Positions 26,049 through 34,768 of a stretch of 64,000 nt of DNA are shown here, one piece after another; position 1 is the first letter of the stretch, and every line of letters begins with the position of its first letter. The notes under the pieces are model-generated. The model was not told where the DNA came from and searched no databases. It saw nothing but the letters and a program-made list of their open reading frames with translations. The position numbers were made by a program, and so were the translations under genes. Source of the stretch: an uncultured Clostridia bacterium (lineage in GTDB: Bacteria > Bacillota > Clostridia > Oscillospirales > Ruminococcaceae); assembly GCA_947389015.1 (NCBI GenBank), contig CANDVA010000015.1:1-64000 (forward strand), written 5' to 3'.

Positions 26049-27284
26049 ATGGTTAAATTTGAAAATTACGAATTTGTTGACGGCGGCGTATGCGCAGCCG
26101 AGGGGTTCACCGCGGGCGGAGTTATCGCGGGAATAAAGGCGGGCAACACCACAAAACGTGATCTGGCTATGATATACTGTGCCGAGCGCTGCAGGACTGC
26201 CGCTCTGTTCACGTCGAACAAGGTAAAGGGAGCGCCTATTATCGTGTCCAAGGAGCACCTTAAGGACGGTTACGCTCAGGCGGTCATCGTGAACAGCGGC
26301 AACGCTAACACCTGCAATCCCGATGGAATTGAGATCGCCGAGGAGATGTGCGAGCTTACCGCTCAGGCGCTTGATATCGACGTGAACGACGTGCTTGTAG
26401 GTTCTACGGGAGTTATCGGGCAAAAGCTCGATATCAAGCCTATCCGCATTATGATACCCACGCTTGCAAAGTCACTTTCGGTGAAGAACAGCGGCGACGC
26501 GGTAGAGGCTATAATGACGACCGATACGCGCAAAAAAGAGATAGCGGTAGAGTTTGAGCTTGACGGGAGAAAGTGCCACGTCGGCGGTATCTCAAAGGGC
26601 AGCGGCATGATAAACCCGAATATGGCGACAATGCTCGCGTTTATCACGACAGACGTAGCTATCGCGGGCGAGCTGCTGGAAAAGGCGCTCCGCAAAGTGA
26701 ATTATCTCACCTACAATATGGTGAGCGTCGACGGTGACACATCCACTAACGACACGCTGATACTGATGTCCTCGGGGCTTGCGAAAAACAGCGAGATCAT
26801 CTGCGAGGACAAGAACTACGAAATATTTGAGAACGCGCTGTATGCGGTAATGATGAACCTCGCGCGTGAGACCGCGCGCGACGGCGAGGGCGCTACAAAA
26901 CTGATCGAGTGCATAGTAAACGGCGCACCGAGCGAACAGGCGGCGAGAGCGGCGGCTAAATCGGTAATTTCGTCTAATCTTGTAAAGGCGACGCTGTTCG
27001 CGGCTGACGCCAACTGGGGAAGAATTCTCTGCGCGCTCGGCTACGCGGACGCTGATTTCGATATCGAAAATGTCTCTGTTGAACTGGCAAGTGCCAAGGG
27101 AAAGCTTACGGTCTGCGCGGAGGGCGCGGGAATCGCGTTCTCGGAGGAGACTGCGGCGGAGATTCTTTCCGAAGAAGAGATCAAGATACTTGTAGACCTC
27201 CACGACGGCTTATGCAGCGCCGTTGCCTGGGGCTGCGATCTGACGTTCGATTATGTCAAGATCAACGCGGAATACAGAACTTGA
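26049..27284 (+). CDS. argJ: Bifunctional glutamate N-acetyltransferase/amino-acid acetyltransferase
   Basis: A 411-aa Ntn-type enzyme that transfers acetyl from N-acetylornithine to glutamate, recycling acetyl groups. The self-cleavage site is in MINPNMATMLAF with nucleophile T194, giving alpha and beta chains. TTDTRKK and GSGMINPN are conserved. Presence of ArgJ explains why no argE deacetylase is needed. Whether it can also use acetyl-CoA cannot be read from sequence by eye. Confidence 0.96.
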   Translation: MVKFENYEFVDGGVCAAEGFTAGGVIAGIKAGNTTKRDLAMIYCAERCRTAALFTSNKVKGAPIIVSKEHLKDGYAQAVIVNSGNANTCNPDGIEIAEEMCELTAQALDIDVNDVLVGSTGVIGQKLDIKPIRIMIPTLAKSLSVKNSGDAVEAIMTTDTRKKEIAVEFELDGRKCHVGGISKGSGMINPNMATMLAFITTDVAIAGELLEKALRKVNYLTYNMVSVDGDTSTNDTLILMSSGLAKNSEIICEDKNYEIFENALYAVMMNLARETARDGEGATKLIECIVNGAPSEQAARAAAKSVISSNLVKATLFAADANWGRILCALGYADADFDIENVSVELASAKGKLTVCAEGAGIAFSEETAAEILSEEEIKILVDLHDGLCSAVAWGCDLTFDYVKINAEYRT

Positions 27285-27310
27285 TCGTTCAAAAAATGAG
27301 GTACTGAAAA

Positions 27311-28165
27311 ATGCAGATAGATTATGATGTAAGAGCAAACGTGATGATAGAGGCTCTGCCCTATCTTCAGAAGTACAACAACAAGGTAGTCGTAGTGAAA
27401 TACGGCGGCAACGCAATGACCAACGACAAGCTTAAGCACGCCGTTATGGAGGATATCGTTATGCTGTCGACGGTCGGTATCAAGGTCGTGCTGGTTCACG
27501 GCGGCGGTCCCGAGATCAACGATATGCTAAAACGCGTCGGCAAGGAGAGCAGGTTCGTAAACGGGCTGCGTTACACCGACGAGGAGACCGTCGATATCGT
27601 TCAGATGGTGCTTGCGGGCAAGGTCAACAAGGATCTGGTTTCAATGCTCGAAAGTCACGGTGGTACGGCGATAGGCTTATGCGGTCTGGACGGCAACCTT
27701 ATTGAGGCGGAACAGCTCGATTCCGATCTTGGCTATGTCGGAGAGATAACCGCGGTAAATCCGCAGATTATCCGCAACGCGCTTGATAACGGCTATATTC
27801 CCGTTATTTCGACCATAGGACGCGGCAAGGACGGAACGGTCTACAATATCAACGCGGATACCGCCGCTGCGCGTATCGCCGCCGAAATGGGAGCGCCCTC
27901 GCTTATCCTGCTGACGGATATCAAGGGCTTGCTTGAAGACAAGGACGACGAAAACACCATTATCCGAACGGTCGGCGTGAGCGAGGTTCCTTTCCTCAAA
28001 AAGCAGGGCATAATTACGGGCGGAATGATACCGAAGATCGACTGCTGTGTTGAGGCTGTCCGCCGCGGAGTAAAGCAAGCGAACATCATTGACGGACGTA
28101 TCCCGCACTCCATTCTTATCGAGCTGCTGACCGACATCGGCGCGGGTACTATGATCATTGCGTGA
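27311..28165 (+). CDS. argB: Acetylglutamate kinase
   Basis: A 284-aa amino-acid kinase that phosphorylates N-acetylglutamate. VVKYGGNAM near residue 27 and VLVHGGGPEI near 59 are the phosphate-binding loops, with GLCGLDG mid-protein. The N-terminal helix before the first strand (about 20 residues) is the kind found in arginine-inhibited hexameric enzymes, so feedback control is likely but inferred. Confidence 0.96.
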   Translation: MQIDYDVRANVMIEALPYLQKYNNKVVVVKYGGNAMTNDKLKHAVMEDIVMLSTVGIKVVLVHGGGPEINDMLKRVGKESRFVNGLRYTDEETVDIVQMVLAGKVNKDLVSMLESHGGTAIGLCGLDGNLIEAEQLDSDLGYVGEITAVNPQIIRNALDNGYIPVISTIGRGKDGTVYNINADTAAARIAAEMGAPSLILLTDIKGLLEDKDDENTIIRTVGVSEVPFLKKQGIITGGMIPKIDCCVEAVRRGVKQANIIDGRIPHSILIELLTDIGAGTMIIA

Positions 28166-28175
28166 GGTGAAAAAT

Positions 28176-29339
28176 ATGGGAACGATCGAACAATTCAACA
28201 AATATGTAATGCGCTCCTACGGCAGATACGACCTCGTTATGGACAAGGGCGATGGCCGCCGCGCCGAGGACGAAAACGGCAAGGAATACATAGATTTCGG
28301 CTCGGGAATAGGCACGAACTCTCTCGGATATTGCAACGAGGACTGGGTGAATGCGATCTGTGAGCAGGCGCGTAAGCTCCAGCACACCTCGAACTACTAC
28401 TACACCAAGGTTCAGGCGGATTTTGCAAAGGCGCTCTGCGAAACGGCTGGTTACATCGATATGTTTTTCGGCAACTCGGGCGCGGAGGCTAACGAGTGCG
28501 CCATAAAAATTGCGCGTAAGTACAGCTTTGACAAGTACAGCAAGGGTCGGCATAATATCATCACGCTTGTGAACTCGTTTCACGGGAGAACGCTCTGTAC
28601 GCTCTCCGCGACTGGTCAAGACGTTTTCCACAACTACTTTTTCCCTTTTGTGGAAGGATTTATCAACGTTGAGGCGAACAATATCGACGACCTCCGCGCC
28701 AAACTTGACGATACCGTTTGCGCGGTAATGTTCGAGTATATTCAGGGCGAGGGCGGCGTTTGCCCGCTCGACAAGGAGTTTGTGGATGAAATTTTCAGAC
28801 TTTGCGACGAAAAAGACGTGCTGACTATCGCGGACGAGGTTCAGACGGGCGTGGGCAGAACGGGAAAATTCCTCGCGGGAGACCATTTCGGTCACAAGAC
28901 TGATCTTACTACGCTGGCCAAGGGGCTTGCGGGCGGCGTGCCTATCGGTGTGTGCTTGTCGGGAGAAAAATGCGCAAACGTGCTCACTCCCGGAACGCAC
29001 GGCTCGACGTTCGGCGGAAATCCGATCTGCTGCGCGGGCGGTCTGGCGGTGCTGAACAAGATCAACTCGGAGGGATTCCTTGCCGAGGTCGCCGAAAAGG
29101 GAGAGTATATCCGCGAAAAGCTGCTGAAAATTCCCGAGGTGAAAAGCGTTTCGGGAATGGGCTTGATGATCGGCGTAGAGCTTAAGACCAAGTCCGCCGC
29201 CGACGTTGTTAGAGCAGCTCTGGATAAGGGCTTGCTGCTGCTCACCGCAAAGACCAAGGTTCGCCTGCTGCCGCCGCTTACTATTACCTATGAGGAGATC
29301 GACAAGGGTCTGACGATACTTGAGGAGCTGTTGAGATGA
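28176..29339 (+). CDS. argD: Acetylornithine aminotransferase
   Basis: A 387-aa class III PLP aminotransferase forming N-acetylornithine. IADEVQTGVGRTG contains the PLP Asp; the PLP lysine is in TTLAKGLAGG; FGNSGAEANE is the phosphate-cup motif. AGGTG lies 6 nt before the ATG at 28176. Upstream in-frame starts are TTG or GTG and overlap argB. The stop overlaps the next ATG by 4 bp. Confidence 0.95.
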   Translation: MGTIEQFNKYVMRSYGRYDLVMDKGDGRRAEDENGKEYIDFGSGIGTNSLGYCNEDWVNAICEQARKLQHTSNYYYTKVQADFAKALCETAGYIDMFFGNSGAEANECAIKIARKYSFDKYSKGRHNIITLVNSFHGRTLCTLSATGQDVFHNYFFPFVEGFINVEANNIDDLRAKLDDTVCAVMFEYIQGEGGVCPLDKEFVDEIFRLCDEKDVLTIADEVQTGVGRTGKFLAGDHFGHKTDLTTLAKGLAGGVPIGVCLSGEKCANVLTPGTHGSTFGGNPICCAGGLAVLNKINSEGFLAEVAEKGEYIREKLLKIPEVKSVSGMGLMIGVELKTKSAADVVRAALDKGLLLLTAKTKVRLLPPLTITYEEIDKGLTILEELLR

Positions 29340-29710
29340 ATAAGTGGTACGACGAGGAATACGGGTTCACAATTGAGGTGGTCGCGGTCTCGCACGACGG
29401 TAAGACCGAGGGTCACTGCCGCAACGGAGACGAGGTCGGCGACGTTTACCGCTGCACCTACGACTGCCCCGTAAACCAAAACGGGCGCGGTTTCTGTCAA
29501 AAGTCGATGATTCTTCTGTTCCCCATGCTTGAAACGGTTCGCGGCGGGGGCGATCTGCGGAAGATCGGCGGCTTCTCCCCTCTCGGAAATGTGATCGACG
29601 AGCCGCACGTCAAGGAGTTTGTCTGCCCCGACGGAGTGGTTACTTACAGACTGACGGCAAAAAAGCTCGGCGGCGATAATTTCCATACTGGAGTATTTTA
29701 CAAGGACTGA
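29336..29710 (+). CDS. TIGR04076-like cysteine-containing protein
   Basis: A 124-aa protein resembling the TIGR04076 group: a short beta strand (FTIEVVAVS), GHCRNGDEVGD, a CPVNQNGRGFCQKSM segment where other members have a C-P-x-G-x-C pattern, LFPMLETVRGGGDL, and a C-terminal VCPDGVVTYRL. The function of this group is not known to me; the conserved cysteines suggest metal or redox chemistry. The start overlaps argD by 4 bp. Confidence 0.65.
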   Translation: MNKWYDEEYGFTIEVVAVSHDGKTEGHCRNGDEVGDVYRCTYDCPVNQNGRGFCQKSMILLFPMLETVRGGGDLRKIGGFSPLGNVIDEPHVKEFVCPDGVVTYRLTAKKLGGDNFHTGVFYKD

Positions 29711-29727
29711 TTCGGAAAGGATACCGT

Positions 29728-29997
29728 ATGTCGGATTTTAAGGCAATGATGAACATCGGCAGGGAAATTGAGAGAAAGCTTGTATCGGTCGGGATAGACT
29801 CTCCCGAAAAACTGATAGAACTAGGCTCGAAACAGGCGTTTGCAAAGCTGAAGGAAACGTATCCGAACGTTTGTCTCGTGCACCTGTACACTCTTGAGGG
29901 AGCGATCTGCAATACCGAATACAACAGACTTTCCGAGGACAAGAAAAAGGAGCTGAAGGCGTTCAGCGACTCCCTTAAAGGAGAATACAATGGCTAA
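29728..29997 (+). CDS. TfoX C-terminal-domain protein (copy 1)
   Basis: An 89-aa protein that is only a TfoX/Sxy C-terminal domain: a helix-hairpin-helix-like INIGREIERKLVSVGI-type opening (NIGREIERKLVSVGI), then ALEGAI-type LYTLEGAI and a charged C-terminus. TfoX is a competence regulator in Gammaproteobacteria; stand-alone C-terminal domains in Clostridia have no defined role. It is clearly homologous to the gene at 42838-43095. It overlaps the following kinase by 8 bp. Confidence 0.8.
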   Translation: MSDFKAMMNIGREIERKLVSVGIDSPEKLIELGSKQAFAKLKETYPNVCLVHLYTLEGAICNTEYNRLSEDKKKELKAFSDSLKGEYNG

Positions 29998-30514
29998 GAT
30001 AATAATGACCTGCGGCAGGATATGCAGCGGCAAAAGCACCTATGCCGAGCGTATGCGCAAGGAGAATAACGCGGTTTTGCTGTCAATAGATGAGATAATG
30101 CTCGCGATGTTCGGACAGTACGTCGGCGAAATGCACGACGAATACGTCGCGCGGACGGAGAAATATTTGTTCGGCAAGTCGCTTGAAATTATCGACAGCG
30201 GGATAAACGTCGTCCTCGATTGGGGAGTGTGGACTAAAGCCGAACGCGCCGTGGCACGGGAATTTTACGCTTCGCGCGGCATAAATTACGAGCTGCACTA
30301 TCTCGACGTTCCCGACAGTGTGTGGCGGGAGCGAATTGCCAAGCGAAATCTCTCCGTTTCCGAGGGCAGACTCGACGCTTACTATATCGACGAAAACCTT
30401 GCTGCGAAATTCGGAGCGATATTCGAGCCGCCGAGCGACGACGAGATCGACCTGCGAATAACCGTTTACAGAGGTGAAAATGAACATCAGAACAATGACG
30501 ATAGCCGATTATGA
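29990..30514 (+). CDS. AAA/zeta-type P-loop kinase of small-molecule or toxin class
   Basis: A 174-aa P-loop protein: Walker A GRICSGKST at 9-17, SIDEIM (possible catalytic Asp) at about 32-37, VVLDWGVW (Walker B-like), and a basic VWRERIAKRN lid. It resembles short AAA_33/zeta-like or chloramphenicol-phosphotransferase-like kinases. No antitoxin-like partner is evident, so toxin activity is not claimed. The C-terminus runs 35 bp into the next gene, a longer overlap than usual here. Confidence 0.7.
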   Translation: MAKIIMTCGRICSGKSTYAERMRKENNAVLLSIDEIMLAMFGQYVGEMHDEYVARTEKYLFGKSLEIIDSGINVVLDWGVWTKAERAVAREFYASRGINYELHYLDVPDSVWRERIAKRNLSVSEGRLDAYYIDENLAAKFGAIFEPPSDDEIDLRITVYRGENEHQNNDDSRL

Positions 30515-30920
30515 CGCGGTTTACACGCTCTGGCTCTCCTGCAGGGGTATGGGGCTGAACGATCTTGACGACTCGTACAATGGTATCGAACGCTTTCTCG
30601 CGCGAAATCCCGATACTTGTTTTGTTGCCGAGGACGGCGGAAAGATAGTCGGCGTGATAATCGCGGGAAACGACGGTCGGCGCGGGTATATCTACCATAC
30701 CGCCGTTGATACCGAATACCGCGGAAAAGGCATTGCGAAAGCGCTTGTAAATGCCACGACGGACGCGCTGAAAAAGCTCGGGATAAACAAGACCGCGCTG
30801 GTCGTATTTGAGCGCAACGCCGACGGCAACGCGTTTTGGGAGAAAATGGGATTTACCTCTCGCGGCGATCTGGTCTATCGAAACAAGACGTTGACGGAAA
30901 TGGTAAGGATAGACACATAG
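30480..30920 (+). CDS. GNAT family N-acetyltransferase
   Basis: A 146-aa single-domain acetyltransferase. Motif A is HTAVDTEYRGKGIAKALVNA with the R-G-K-G-I-A acetyl-CoA loop, and the C-terminal NAFWEKMGFTSRGD motif is standard. AGAGG is 5 nt before the ATG at 30480. The acceptor is unknown. It sits directly before argF, so an amino-acid-related acceptor is a possibility, though GNAT genes are scattered through the window. Confidence 0.88.
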   Translation: MNIRTMTIADYDAVYTLWLSCRGMGLNDLDDSYNGIERFLARNPDTCFVAEDGGKIVGVIIAGNDGRRGYIYHTAVDTEYRGKGIAKALVNATTDALKKLGINKTALVVFERNADGNAFWEKMGFTSRGDLVYRNKTLTEMVRIDT

Positions 30921-30959
30921 TTTCCGTTTATATAACTCACATTGAAAGGAAAATTTGAA

Positions 30960-31871
30960 ATGAAGCATTTATTGAAGCTGCTCGATCTCGGCACAGATGA
31001 GATCATCGACATTCTTAACCTTGCCGATCAGCTCAAATACGAGCAGAAGCACGGTATTCCCCACCACCACTTAAAGGGTATGACCCTTGGAATGATCTTC
31101 CAGAAATCCTCGACGAGAACGCGCGTTTCTTTTGAAACGGGTATGTATCAGCTTGGCGGTCAGGCGCTGTTCCTGTCCTCGCGCGACCTCCAGATAGGAC
31201 GCGGCGAGCCCGTTCAGGACACCGCGCGCGTTCTGTCGCGCTACCTCAACGGCATTATGATACGCACGTTTGAGCAGTCCGAGGTCGAGAATCTAGCAGA
31301 GTACGGCAGTATCCCGATCATCAACGGCTTGACGGACTTCTGCCATCCGTGTCAGGTGCTTGCCGACTTACAGACTATCCGCGAGTACAAGAACAAGCTC
31401 GACGGACTGAAATTCTGCTACATCGGAGACGGTAACAATATGGCTAACTCGCTTACGGTCGGCTGTCTTAAGGTCGGCATGAGCGTTTCACTCGCCTGCC
31501 CCGAGGGTTATCACCCCGATCCGCAGGTGCTTGAATTTGCAAAGTCTTACGACAATTTCAAGCTCGTTGCCGATCCCAAAGAGGCTGCTGACGATGCAGA
31601 CGTTCTTTACACCGACGTATGGGCTTCCATGGGTCAGGAGGGCGAAGCCGAGAAGCGCAAGCTCGCGTTCAAGGGCTACCAGATCAACGACGACGTGATG
31701 AACGCCGCCAAGTCCGACGCTATGGTGCTGCACTGCCTGCCAGCTCACCGCGAGGAGGAGATCACCGCGAAAGTATTCGAGCAGCACGCCGCCGATATCT
31801 TCGACGAGGCGGAGAACCGTCTGCACGCGCAGAAAGCGGTTATGGTACGTCTTATGGCTCACGAGAAGTAA
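30960..31871 (+). CDS. argF: Ornithine carbamoyltransferase
   Basis: A 303-aa enzyme forming citrulline from ornithine and carbamoyl phosphate. The carbamoyl-phosphate site KSSTRTRVSFE is at about residues 46-56, HPCQVLADLQT near 132 and HCLPAHRE near 266. GAAAGGA precedes the ATG at 30960. It ends the arg cluster, separated from argD by four non-arginine genes, and a terminator follows at once. No carAB is in the window. Confidence 0.97.
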   Translation: MKHLLKLLDLGTDEIIDILNLADQLKYEQKHGIPHHHLKGMTLGMIFQKSSTRTRVSFETGMYQLGGQALFLSSRDLQIGRGEPVQDTARVLSRYLNGIMIRTFEQSEVENLAEYGSIPIINGLTDFCHPCQVLADLQTIREYKNKLDGLKFCYIGDGNNMANSLTVGCLKVGMSVSLACPEGYHPDPQVLEFAKSYDNFKLVADPKEAADDADVLYTDVWASMGQEGEAEKRKLAFKGYQINDDVMNAAKSDAMVLHCLPAHREEEITAKVFEQHAADIFDEAENRLHAQKAVMVRLMAHEK

Positions 31872-31879
31872 GTTCATGA

Positions 31880-31913
31880 AAAAAGTCCGACAGAGCGCTG
31901 TCGGACTTTTTGT
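31880..31913. terminator. Bidirectional terminator between argF and araD
   Basis: A 14-bp perfect stem (AAAAAGTCCGACAG with CTGTCGGACTTTTT, loop AGCG) has A-run and T-run flanks, so it can end transcription from both sides. The last bases touch the araD stop codon. Confidence 0.92.
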
Positions 31914-32605
31914 TATTTCTGACCGTAGTAGGCGTTCTCGCCGTGCTTGCGGAGATAATGCCTGTCAAGCAGCTCCCGCTGCATTGTGCGTATCTGCGGG
32001 TTAATGCTTATCGCATGGTAGTTCATAAAAGCCGCTTCTTCGAGAACTACCGCATTGTGAACAGCCTCAGCGGCGGTGCTTCCCCATGTGAACGGACCGT
32101 GATTTTTGACAAGCACCGCGGGGATAGTCAGCGGATCAACGCCCTTGAACGCCTCGATTATCACCGTGCCCGTTTCCTTTTCGTACTCGCCGTTTATCTC
32201 GTCGGGGGTCATTGCCCTTGTACACGGAATTTCGCCGTAAAAGTAATCCGCATGGGTTGTGCCGAGAGGTTCTACCCCCCTGCCCGCCTGCGCGAACGAC
32301 GTCGCCCAGCGGCTGTGAGTGTGGACTATACCGCCTACCCCGCTCCAAGCGCGGTAGAGCGCAAGATGCGTGGGCGTGTCGCTCGACGGCTTGTAGTGCC
32401 CTTCAACGACCTCGCCCGTCTCAAGGTTCACCGCGACCATATCCTCGGCGGTCATGTCGTCATATTCAACGCCCGACGGTTTTATTATCATAATGCCGCT
32501 TTCTCTGTCAACGGCGGAAACGTTACCCCATGTAAACGTTACCAAACCGTATTTCGGCAGCATAAGATTTGCTTCAAGAACTTCCTTTTTGAGATTTTCC
32601 AACAT
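31913..32605 (-). CDS. araD: L-ribulose-5-phosphate 4-epimerase (AraD-type class II aldolase)
   Basis: A 230-aa zinc-dependent epimerase converting L-ribulose 5-phosphate to D-xylulose 5-phosphate. [21 protein letters not shown], the metal-binding HTHSRWAT and [10 protein letters not shown], and [12 protein letters not shown] are hallmarks of AraD. It is the last gene of an operon with a GH2 glycosidase and an FGGY kinase, which suggests that an L-arabinose-type pentose enters here. No araA isomerase is present in the window. The preceding gene ends one base upstream. Confidence 0.93.
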   Translation of the reverse strand: MLENLKKEVLEANLMLPKYGLVTFTWGNVSAVDRESGIMIIKPSGVEYDDMTAEDMVAVNLETGEVVEGHYKPSSDTPTHLALYRAWSGVGGIVHTHSRWATSFAQAGRGVEPLGTTHADYFYGEIPCTRAMTPDEINGEYEKETGTVIIEAFKGVDPLTIPAVLVKNHGPFTWGSTAAEAVHNAVVLEEAAFMNYHAISINPQIRTMQRELLDRHYLRKHGENAYYGQK

Positions 32606-32606
32606 T

Positions 32607-33185
32607 TCACATATCTCCTGTTTCGGCGGTATTAAACAGCTCGTCGTTTGTCATAACACCGTTTTCATATTTATAATACTTATCATTCCGCTCAAAATAA
32701 AGAACGTTTTTATCAGAGCCGTACAGATACATATCCGGAAAGCCCTCCGCGGCGTTCCGCGCGTTCCTTATGTCGCCGGAAAACAAATTATGAAGCCGTT
32801 TACACCGTTCTATCCACAATATAACGTATCGTCTTTCTGAAATTATCCTGCCGGACAAATCCGCAACGGTGTGCAGCCCTTTTCGCTCACACCACTCTAT
32901 ATCGCGCTTGTAAAGCCGTTGTCCCATTTTCGAGGTTATCATTTCATCGGTATCCACAAGCACACGCACATTGTGAAATCCGTTACACGCCATAACAAAC
33001 GCACGGGAATGTCCGTCGGTGAGCGTGAACCGCCCGTTTCCGAAATCATATACGGGAAGCGGTTCATACTCGTCCGCCCTTGCGGTATCAAACCACAGAT
33101 CAACAGCGTCCACTTTTTCTTTGCACAGATATAATTGACTTATTCCAAGCTCGGACAGACCGATAGTAAAAATCCGTCTTTTCAT
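32607..33185 (-). CDS. ParB/sulfiredoxin-fold-like protein of unknown function
   Basis: A 192-aa protein. The N-terminal part ([20 protein letters not shown], then [20 protein letters not shown]) matches the pattern of an uncharacterised clostridial group in which a ParB-like core ends in TDGHxRA, here [10 protein letters not shown] second conserved block around [20 protein letters not shown] and WIERCKRL follows, then a non-conserved tail. In ParB and sulfiredoxin this fold binds nucleotide. No function is assigned. It overlaps the kinase stop by 4 bp, so it belongs to the sugar operon. Confidence 0.65.
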   Translation of the reverse strand: MKRRIFTIGLSELGISQLYLCKEKVDAVDLWFDTARADEYEPLPVYDFGNGRFTLTDGHSRAFVMACNGFHNVRVLVDTDEMITSKMGQRLYKRDIEWCERKGLHTVADLSGRIISERRYVILWIERCKRLHNLFSGDIRNARNAAEGFPDMYLYGSDKNVLYFERNDKYYKYENGVMTNDELFNTAETGDM

Positions 33186-34756
33186 TTTCCCGAATATCTT
33201 TCCGCGTTAAGACCTTTGACAAAGCGCCTCATATACTCCGCAAAGCCGCGCGTTCCGCGTTCGTCGGGGAGCAGCGTGCGTTTGCCCATATCCGCGAAAA
33301 CCGAGGTTTCGAGCCACTCCGCAAGGGGCGTTTCTCCGCCGTTTACGGAATACGCCGCCAACAGCGCCATTCCCCACGCGCCGCCCTCGCCCGCCGTTTT
33401 CATAACCGAGACGGGAGTGTTCAGCGCGTCGGCGAGGAGCTGCTGCGCCGCGCCCTCGACCTTGAACAAACCGCCGTGCCCCGTAAAGGTATCGGCGGCG
33501 ACGTTTTCGCGCCCGAACAGTATATCCATTCCTACGCTAAGCGCCGCGAACGCCGAATACAGCTCCGCGCGCATAAAATTCGCGAGCGTCATTTTGCTGT
33601 CGGGGGCGCGGAAGTACATCGGTCTTCCCTCGTCAACGCCGATTACGGGCTCGCCCGAAAGGCAGTTGTATGCGGTCAATCCGCCGCAGTCGCTGTCGCC
33701 GCCGAGCGCCTTTTTATACAGCTTTTCGTACAGCTCCGACTTATCTGCGGCGATACCGAAGAGCTCCGCGAATTCGCCGAAAACGCCTACCCAAGCGTCA
33801 AGCTCGGAGCAGCAGTTGTTGCAGTGCACCATAGCGACGGGCGCGCCGTCGGGAGTGGTCACAACGTCTATCTCGGGATAAACGCGCGAAAGAGGCTTTT
33901 CCAGCACCAGCATCGAGAATATCGACGTTCCCGCCGAGATATTTCCCGTTTTCGGCAGCACCGCGTTAGTCGCGACCATTCCCGTGCCCGCGTCGCCCTC
34001 GGGCGGACAAAGCGGTATTCCCGCTTTAAGATCTCCGTCGGGGTCGAGAAGCACTGCGCCCTGTTCGGTAAGCTCTCCGCAGCGCTCCCCCGCCGTCATT
34101 ACGCGCGGCAGAACGTCCTCCGTTTTAAAGGGAACGTTTCTTTCGCCGAGAACCTTGTCGAGCTTGCCGAGCATTTCTCTGTCGTAACCGACGCCGTTTA
34201 TCGGGAACATTCCCGAAGCCTCGCCGACCCCGACCGCGCGTTCGCCCGTCAGCAGATAGTGGATATAGCCCGCGAGTGTGCTTATATACGCGATACCGCC
34301 GATATGCGGCTCGTTGTCGAGTACCGCCTGATAGAGATGCGCAACGCTCCAGCGCTGCGGGATATTGAAACCGAACAGCTCCGTAAGCTCAGAAGCCGCT
34401 TTTTCGGTAGTCGTATTGCGCCACGTCCTGAACGGCACGAGCAGTTTATCGTCCTTATCGAACGGCATATAGCCGTGCATCATTGCCGAAACGCCTATCG
34501 CGCCGAGGTTATCCAACGTCACGCCGCAACGCTCGCGGACGTCGCGCTTAAGGTCGGCGTAGCAGCTCCGCAAGCCATTTAGGATATCATCGAGCGAATA
34601 CGTCCAGTAACCGTTTTCAAGTCGGTTTTCCCATGCGTGCGAGCCCTCCGCTATCGGCGAGAAGGTCTCGTCGATAAGCGCCGCCTTTATCCTTGTGGAA
34701 CCGAACTCAATGCCGAGAAACGTCCTGCCCTGCGTTATCTTTTCTTGTATCGTCAT
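33182..34756 (-). CDS. FGGY-family carbohydrate kinase
   Basis: A 524-aa two-domain sugar kinase. The N-terminal phosphate loop GIEFGSTRIKAAL is at about 14-26; GDAGTGMVATNAV mid-protein and the C-terminal GEGGAWGMALLAAY are FGGY features. Candidate substrates are ribulose, xylulose or another ketopentose; the araD neighbour favours L-ribulose, but by eye the protein is not a classical AraB. GGGGTG precedes the ATG. The gene starts 12 bp after the GH2 gene. Confidence 0.85.
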   Translation of the reverse strand: MTIQEKITQGRTFLGIEFGSTRIKAALIDETFSPIAEGSHAWENRLENGYWTYSLDDILNGLRSCYADLKRDVRERCGVTLDNLGAIGVSAMMHGYMPFDKDDKLLVPFRTWRNTTTEKAASELTELFGFNIPQRWSVAHLYQAVLDNEPHIGGIAYISTLAGYIHYLLTGERAVGVGEASGMFPINGVGYDREMLGKLDKVLGERNVPFKTEDVLPRVMTAGERCGELTEQGAVLLDPDGDLKAGIPLCPPEGDAGTGMVATNAVLPKTGNISAGTSIFSMLVLEKPLSRVYPEIDVVTTPDGAPVAMVHCNNCCSELDAWVGVFGEFAELFGIAADKSELYEKLYKKALGGDSDCGGLTAYNCLSGEPVIGVDEGRPMYFRAPDSKMTLANFMRAELYSAFAALSVGMDILFGRENVAADTFTGHGGLFKVEGAAQQLLADALNTPVSVMKTAGEGGAWGMALLAAYSVNGGETPLAEWLETSVFADMGKRTLLPDERGTRGFAEYMRRFVKGLNAERYSGK

Positions 34757-34768
34757 TTGCTCACCCCG

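Noticed and set aside
33476-34582. Plus-strand open frame of 368 codons opposite the FGGY kinase
   Set aside because: Arg/Ala/His-rich composition typical of antisense frames; the kinase motifs are intact on the other strand.
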